In this document: positions 6,747-10,612 of the stretch, piece after piece
Numbering within the stretch: position 1 is the stretch's first letter
Layout of the letters: each line of letters starts with the position of its first letter
Assembly (NCBI GenBank): GCA_015256945.1
Contig: JABZLB010000049.1
Coordinates: 1-10,612, forward strand
Source of the DNA: Prevotellaceae bacterium
Lineage (GTDB): Bacteria; Bacteroidota; Bacteroidia; Bacteroidales; Bacteroidaceae
Direction: 5' to 3'
Length of the DNA: 10,612 nucleotides
The notes under the pieces: generated by a model
The model's database searches: none
What the model was told of the DNA's origin: nothing
The model's input: the letters and a program-made list of their open reading frames with translations, nothing else
Program-made: the position numbers and the translations under genes

Positions 6747-8504
6747 TTATTGAGAAGCTTCGCCAAAGAGTAGCTTGTAGTCTCTTTCGGCAGCAGGACG
6801 TGTCCACTCTTCAGGAATAATCTTCCAGTTGTTGTTGGGTTGAGGGTCCATGATGCCAGCCTTGCGAATTTCCTCTGCAAGGTAGTAACGTTGGTCGCGT
6901 TCAGAGTGCCAAATAATGCGACTTTCTAAACTATCTTTCGGTATTCCTGCACCGCGTGTAAGCAGTTCGCCACCACCGTTTCCGCGATAACTGTTTACCG
7001 CTACTTTATACCAAGCCGTTGGATTAAAGGGTTGACCGTTGCTCATTTTTAAAATAGTAACCTTCTGTCCTGCTGGTTTTGTAACGTCAACAGTATAGTC
7101 AATGCCAGCCGCTGAATCGAAATTAAATGAGAAATTCTTAAAACCCATGCGTTGAGCATCGCCATACGTGCGCTTGTCGAGCAACAAAAGATGATCGTTA
7201 GGCGATGTCATGGTGTTCAGCCATAGGTCATAACTCATTTCGAGATGTTTGCGAACCTCTTCGCCCGTAAGGCGCATGACGTAGAGTTGATTTTCATATT
7301 TGTAGAGGTTAAACATGTCGCTCATGTATATTGGCCCTGCCTTGATGGTGGCATTAAACTGTAACGGCGCGTTGAAGGCGATGTCGGCCCCCGTCATTTT
7401 CAGCTCCAGGTTCAGTATAAGGTCGTTGAAAGCCGAGCTGCCGAAATAGCAATCGCGCGAAGTTATGTCGTGTTTGAATTCGCCAATCTTTTCATTTGTA
7501 AAGGCATCCACCTTGTTTATGTAGGGCTTAAAGTGGGTCATGTAAGCCTCATCAACGGGTTCTTGCGTAATGTCCTGCAGGTTGCCGTTGATGCTTGTCA
7601 CCGTCCATTTGCCCTTTTCCCGGGTTAATTGTATGGTGGCATCGCTTATGGTTATGGCATTATTGGCCGGGTCGAGGCAAAGAACCTTTTGTCCTTTCGT
7701 GTTGATAACGGTGTCGTTGTGACGCGTATGGTCGTGACCGAAGAGTACAATATTGAAGCCGGGCACCTCGCGTGCAACGTTTTCGGAGGCGTCCTCCATA
7801 TAATCAGGCGTGGTGATTCCGCCGTGAGCACCCGAGTGAAACAGGCCAATGACAACGTCGGCACGCTCTTTTTTCTTTAGAACAGGCATCCAGTAGCGGG
7901 CAGTTTTCACCATATCGTCGAAGCGTAAACCACGCCATATATCTTTCGAAAGCCAGTTGGGGATGGCGGGTGTAAGCATACCGAGCACGGCAATACGTAT
8001 GCCTTGCCGGACGAAAATAGTATAAGGCTTAAGGTATGGCAGCCCCGTTGCTTCGTCAATCACATTTGCTCCCAGCACGGGACAAGCCACTTCGCGACGC
8101 CATTTGTCGTAAACCTTGTGACCTGGCTCCACATCATGGTTGCCGATGGTGACGGCATCATACTTCAAATAGTTAACAACCTGTGCAGCAATATTGGTAT
8201 CTGTGGTATCGATAAAGTTGGAAAAGTAACTAATTGGCTGGCCCTGAAGGATGTCTCCATTGTCAAAAAGCAGCAGGTTACTGCCATATTTACCACGCAA
8301 GCGCGAAACGTAGCTGCTTACTCTGGCCAGCGAACCTGCCTTCGGTTTGCGGTTAATGGCATCGTATGGGAAGAAAGAGCCGTGCACATCACTGGTTTGA
8401 AGTATTCGCAATTCGACGGTTTTATTACGTGCTGACATGGTTGAAGTGCCCATCATAGCCAGTAAACATACTATGATAGCAGTTATTTTTTTGTTCATTA
8501 TCAT
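6747..8504 (-). CDS. Secreted bifunctional metallophosphatase/5'-nucleotidase (UshA-like)
   Basis: This is an exported nucleotidase of the UshA / CpdB / 5'-nucleotidase family, 585 aa. A signal peptide (about 1-25, ending near MSA) targets it out of the cytoplasm, probably to the periplasm. The N-terminal calcineurin-like metallophosphoesterase domain (about 30-300) has all the metal-binding motifs: DVH (Asp39, His41), GD (Asp84), GNHD (121-124), His223 and GHDH (256-259). The C-terminal 5'-nucleotidase substrate-binding domain (about 335-550) has FNAPLQ and a NSYRGNGGGELL stretch typical of the family. It should release phosphate and nucleosides from external nucleotides or cyclic nucleotides. 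The exact substrate is not decidable from sequence. Start at 8504 or 8498 (MNKK) is equally possible; the second gives a more typical signal peptide. It lies 41 nt after ruvC with no consensus promoter seen. Confidence 0.92.
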   Translation of the reverse strand: MIMNKKITAIIVCLLAMMGTSTMSARNKTVELRILQTSDVHGSFFPYDAINRKPKAGSLARVSSYVSRLRGKYGSNLLLFDNGDILQGQPISYFSNFIDTTDTNIAAQVVNYLKYDAVTIGNHDVEPGHKVYDKWRREVACPVLGANVIDEATGLPYLKPYTIFVRQGIRIAVLGMLTPAIPNWLSKDIWRGLRFDDMVKTARYWMPVLKKKERADVVIGLFHSGAHGGITTPDYMEDASENVAREVPGFNIVLFGHDHTRHNDTVINTKGQKVLCLDPANNAITISDATIQLTREKGKWTVTSINGNLQDITQEPVDEAYMTHFKPYINKVDAFTNEKIGEFKHDITSRDCYFGSSAFNDLILNLELKMTGADIAFNAPLQFNATIKAGPIYMSDMFNLYKYENQLYVMRLTGEEVRKHLEMSYDLWLNTMTSPNDHLLLLDKRTYGDAQRMGFKNFSFNFDSAAGIDYTVDVTKPAGQKVTILKMSNGQPFNPTAWYKVAVNSYRGNGGGELLTRGAGIPKDSLESRIIWHSERDQRYYLAEEIRKAGIMDPQPNNNWKIIPEEWTRPAAERDYKLLFGEASQ

Positions 8505-8545
8505 GATTAAATATTTTTGGTTTCGAGAGAAAAGGGGGAGTGGAA

Positions 8546-9139
8546 CTACAATTTTGCAGTTTGTTTCTTTACCCGTTCGCTGTTCTTATTGACAAAATCC
8601 TTCCACGATCCATAGTGTCTGGCATCGGTTACAGGCGCTGAAAGTTGCAGGAAATGGCAGTAAGCGGCTCCCAATGCGTCCGTAGCGTCCATGAATTTAG
8701 GCATGTCCTGTTCTGCAATATGGAGCAAACGCTGCAACATTCCCGCCACCTGGGCCTTGGAAGCAGAGCCTTGTCCGGTGATGGCCATTTTGATTTTCAG
8801 GGGGGCATACTCGTGAATGGGAATGTCATGATGTATGGCAGCCGCAATGGCTACGCCCTGCGCACGACCCAATTTCAGCATCGATTGGATGTTTTTGCCA
8901 AAGAAAGGTGCCTCGATGGCCATTTCGTCGGGCAGGTATTCATCAATAATTCCAGTGACACGCTCAAATATCCGTCCGAGCTTTAAATAGGGATCACCCA
9001 TCTTTCGCAGGTCAATTATCCCCATGGCACGCATGGAAGCCTTGTTGCCCGTGACAACAATTACGCCATATCCCATTACATTTGTGCCGGGATCTATGCC
9101 AAGAATAATCTTCTCTGTTGGGTTTTTCCTGATGGGCAT
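8546..9139 (-). CDS. ruvC: Crossover junction endodeoxyribonuclease RuvC
   Basis: This is the Holliday junction resolvase of the RuvABC recombination repair complex, 197 aa (E. coli 173), acting in the cytoplasm as a dimer. The RNase H-like fold begins with ILGIDPGT. The four catalytic acidic residues are present: Asp16, Glu76 (in MAIEAPFF), and Asp151 and Asp154 (DATDALGAAYCH). SMLKLGRAQGVA (86-97) and KMAITGQGSASKAQV (117-131) are typical of RuvC. The start at 9139 gives a short lead of about 10 residues before the fold, as is common in Bacteroidales. The extra length is a basic C-terminal tail (about 170-197). The gene sits in the minus-strand run between the MBL hydrolase (106 nt upstream) and the 5'-nucleotidase (41 nt downstream). 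ruvA and ruvB are not in the window. Confidence 0.96.
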   Translation of the reverse strand: MPIRKNPTEKIILGIDPGTNVMGYGVIVVTGNKASMRAMGIIDLRKMGDPYLKLGRIFERVTGIIDEYLPDEMAIEAPFFGKNIQSMLKLGRAQGVAIAAAIHHDIPIHEYAPLKIKMAITGQGSASKAQVAGMLQRLLHIAEQDMPKFMDATDALGAAYCHFLQLSAPVTDARHYGSWKDFVNKNSERVKKQTAKL

Positions 9140-9188
9140 TTGCTGGAAGATAGAAAGTTTACGATGTTTTATAAGAGGCTTGCTTCCT

Positions 9189-9220
9189 GTTTTAAAAAGA
9201 AACGATTCGCTTTTTAAAAC
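9189..9220. repeat. AT-rich perfect inverted repeat upstream of ruvC
   Basis: GTTTTAAAAAG (9189-9199) and CTTTTTAAAAC (9210-9220) form a perfect 11-bp inverted repeat around a 10-nt spacer. It lies in the 106-nt gap between the end of the MBL-hydrolase gene and the ruvC start at 9139. The stem is nearly all A/T, so it is a poor terminator. It could be a binding site, a transcript-end stabiliser or part of an A/T-rich promoter region. No TAnnTTTG box for ruvC is seen next to it. Confidence 0.5.
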
Positions 9221-9245
9221 GAGTTAACTTGCTTTTTTAAGAGGG

Positions 9246-9893
9246 TTACCGGTCTAAATAGGGATTGGTTGCAACCTCATCGCCTATCGTTGTCGCCTCA
9301 CCGTGCCCCGGATAAACCTTGGTTGAGTCGGGCAACTGACAAAGATGACGCAGGCTTTGTATCATTTCGAACATTGAACCACCGGGTAAATCGGTACGTC
9401 CTATGCTGCCTTTGAAAAGCGTATCGCCAGAAAAGCAGAGGCCTTCGCTCTCACAATAAAAGATAACACTGCCCTTTGAGTGGCCGGGTGCTTCAATAAT
9501 TGTAAATGAATGGTTGCCAAATTTGATGTCGTCACCATCCCTAAGATATTTGCCTACGGGCACAAAGTTGCTGGCAGTAAGCGATAATTGCAAGAGGTTT
9601 TGAGCCTGTTCGGGCAACGACTGCATCAGTTCCTTGTCGCCTTCGTGCACTTGTGGCTTAAGCTTCCAGATGTCAAAGACGAACGAATCGCCCAGATGGT
9701 GGTCGAGATGACCGTGAGTTCCCAGCAACGCTACGGGCTTAAGCTGGTTTAATTCAATATATTCCCTAATGGCTTCATACTCTTCAGGGAAGCAGGCGCC
9801 ACAGTCAATGATAGCAGCTTCTCCAGTGGAGTCGCTTACAATATAGGTGTTTTCCCGGATAGGATTGCAGACAAAGCGTTTTATTTTAAGCAT
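9246..9893 (-). CDS. MBL-fold metallo-hydrolase (glyoxalase II-like)
   Basis: This is a metallo-beta-lactamase-fold hydrolase of the glyoxalase II / YcbL-like group, 215 aa, predicted cytoplasmic. The dinuclear metal site is complete: THGHLDHH gives His60, His62, Asp64 and His65. APGHSKG gives His138, SGDTLF gives Asp157 and YPGHGE gives His197. GRTDLPGG (165-172) is typical of this small single-domain group. The C-terminal substrate-binding helices of classical GloB are absent, so hydroxyacylglutathione hydrolase is not assured; thiolesters such as lactoyl-thiols are possible substrates. The start MLKIKRFVCNPIRENTYIV matches the usual N-terminus of the group. It lies 49 nt after rsmG on the same strand. 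A degenerate TAATTTTTG at 9926-9934 could be an internal promoter, but this is weak. Confidence 0.88.
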   Translation of the reverse strand: MLKIKRFVCNPIRENTYIVSDSTGEAAIIDCGACFPEEYEAIREYIELNQLKPVALLGTHGHLDHHLGDSFVFDIWKLKPQVHEGDKELMQSLPEQAQNLLQLSLTASNFVPVGKYLRDGDDIKFGNHSFTIIEAPGHSKGSVIFYCESEGLCFSGDTLFKGSIGRTDLPGGSMFEMIQSLRHLCQLPDSTKVYPGHGEATTIGDEVATNPYLDR

Positions 9894-9942
9894 CGTCGTA
9901 ACATTATAATAATTGTTTTTTGAGCCAAAAATTACCTAATGG

Positions 9943-10563
9943 TTACATGGGCAGGTAGATAACCTGTTTACCTTTAAACCATTCTTCATCGAAAAACTGT
10001 GATATGGGTGTAACCTCTATTATCTTGTGGTAGGGCTTTAACTCTGCCGTGAGGTCTCCTCCCTTAAGCGTAATAATGCCGTTGGCGATTGAATTATGCT
10101 GATTTTTCGAAATATTTTTGCGCACAATATTTACCAAATCGGGCAGAGGCATGACGGCACGCGATACGATAAAGTCAAATTTTCCTTTCTCATCCTCACC
10201 TCGTTCGTGTGCGGTTTCAACGTTTTCAAGCCCTATTGCCTTTATAATTTCACGTGCAACGTTTACTTTTTTGCCCGTCCCGTCGATGAGACGGAACTTA
10301 CATTCTGGGAAAAGAATGGCCAAAGGAATACCTGGAAAGCCGCCGCCTGTGCCAAAATCGAGGATAGACGTTTGTGGTTTGAAGCGGATAACACGTGCTA
10401 TTGCCATTGAATGCAGCATGTGATGTTCGTATAAATTGTCAATATCTTTGCGTGAAATTACGTTTATTTTATCGTTCCATTCCCTGTATAAGGCATCGAG
10501 ATTTTGAAATTGTTCTCTCTGCTTTTGAGAAAGCTGGGGAAAATATTTGTCGATAATCTGCAT
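9943..10563 (-). CDS. rsmG: 16S rRNA (guanine(527)-N7)-methyltransferase RsmG
   Basis: RsmG (GidB) transfers a methyl group from S-adenosylmethionine to N7 of G527 in 16S rRNA; loss in other bacteria gives low-level streptomycin resistance. The protein is 206 aa, the usual size (E. coli 207). The N-terminal helical part contains NDKINVISRKDI (30-41) and the YEHHMLHS signature (45-52). The Rossmann-fold SAM site is ILDFGTGGGFPGIPLAI (67-83), followed by the acidic RLID strand end (91-94). VSRAV (133-137) is the conserved catalytic-region motif. The start at 10563 (MQIIDKYFPQL) is the family's usual one and lies 32 nt from a promoter -7 box at 10596-10603. It appears to be the first gene of the minus-strand run. 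Confidence 0.96.
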   Translation of the reverse strand: MQIIDKYFPQLSQKQREQFQNLDALYREWNDKINVISRKDIDNLYEHHMLHSMAIARVIRFKPQTSILDFGTGGGFPGIPLAILFPECKFRLIDGTGKKVNVAREIIKAIGLENVETAHERGEDEKGKFDFIVSRAVMPLPDLVNIVRKNISKNQHNSIANGIITLKGGDLTAELKPYHKIIEVTPISQFFDEEWFKGKQVIYLPM

Positions 10564-10595
10564 ATAATGAATATGTTATTTCTTTGCGTTGCATG

Positions 10596-10603
10596 CAAAG
10601 TTA
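10596..10603 (-). promoter_or_regulatory. Bacteroidota -7 element for rsmG and possibly the whole minus-strand run
   Basis: On the minus strand 10603-10596 reads TAACTTTG, a perfect TAnnTTTG box followed by CA. The -33 part would lie near or past the window edge and cannot be checked. An inverted repeat, CTTTGC (10582-10587) and GCAAAG (10595-10600), with the 10-bp palindrome TTGCATGCAA (10589-10598) inside it, overlaps the box and the expected transcript start. Confidence 0.65.
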
Positions 10604-10612
10604 CAATATTTT

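Noticed and set aside
6688..6807. Longer start for the lipoprotein gene, adding 40 residues
   Set aside because: It overlaps the 3' end of the 5'-nucleotidase gene and would place the lipoprotein signal peptide inside the protein. The shorter form has a proper signal and lipobox.
8004..8435. Plus-strand open frame of 143 codons opposite the 5'-nucleotidase gene
   Set aside because: It is antisense to conserved metallophosphoesterase sequence and shows no recognisable motif, start signal or promoter.

Overview
The window looks like chromosomal DNA of a Bacteroidota bacterium, most likely of the Prevotella group. Three upstream regions carry the Bacteroidota sigma factor -7 element (TAnnTTTG). 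Leaders lack clear Shine-Dalgarno sequences and are A/T-rich, and the proteins resemble Bacteroidales homologues. The genus is inferred from sequence feel, not from a search. All large genes look intact, and I see no transposase, integrase, CRISPR array, tRNA or rRNA.

Left half (1-5229): an amino-acid or organic-acid transport locus. Two paralogous AspT/YidE-type transporters, each 563 aa, diverge from a 232-bp control region (1759-1990) that holds a promoter for each direction and a small palindrome. The rightward paralogue is followed without a gap (TAA then ATG) by a full-length ThrE-type threonine/serine exporter. That pair ends at a textbook intrinsic terminator (5192-5229).

Middle (5230-5413): a non-coding stretch with a GC-rich repeat cluster. 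Three copies of a GGCGGCCGTC core are present, two of them forming a perfect 15-bp inverted repeat. A 19-nt segment of the cluster recurs with one mismatch inside the start of the neighbouring nudC gene. This is the least explained structure in the window.

Right half (5414-10563): six genes in a row on the minus strand. In transcription order they are rsmG (16S rRNA m7G527 methyltransferase), an MBL-fold hydrolase of the glyoxalase II-like group, ruvC (Holliday junction resolvase), a secreted UshA-like 5'-nucleotidase, a small unknown lipoprotein, and nudC (NAD(H) pyrophosphatase / RNA deNADding). Gaps are 29-106 nt. The only consensus promoter I find for this run lies before rsmG, so an operon of housekeeping and nucleotide-salvage genes is plausible. 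An internal promoter near the 106-nt gap before ruvC cannot be excluded.

Overall the window is mostly ordinary housekeeping and transport. I did not find a convincing new multi-gene system. The repeat cluster and its match inside nudC, the divergent transporter control region and the orphan lipoprotein are the points to follow up.
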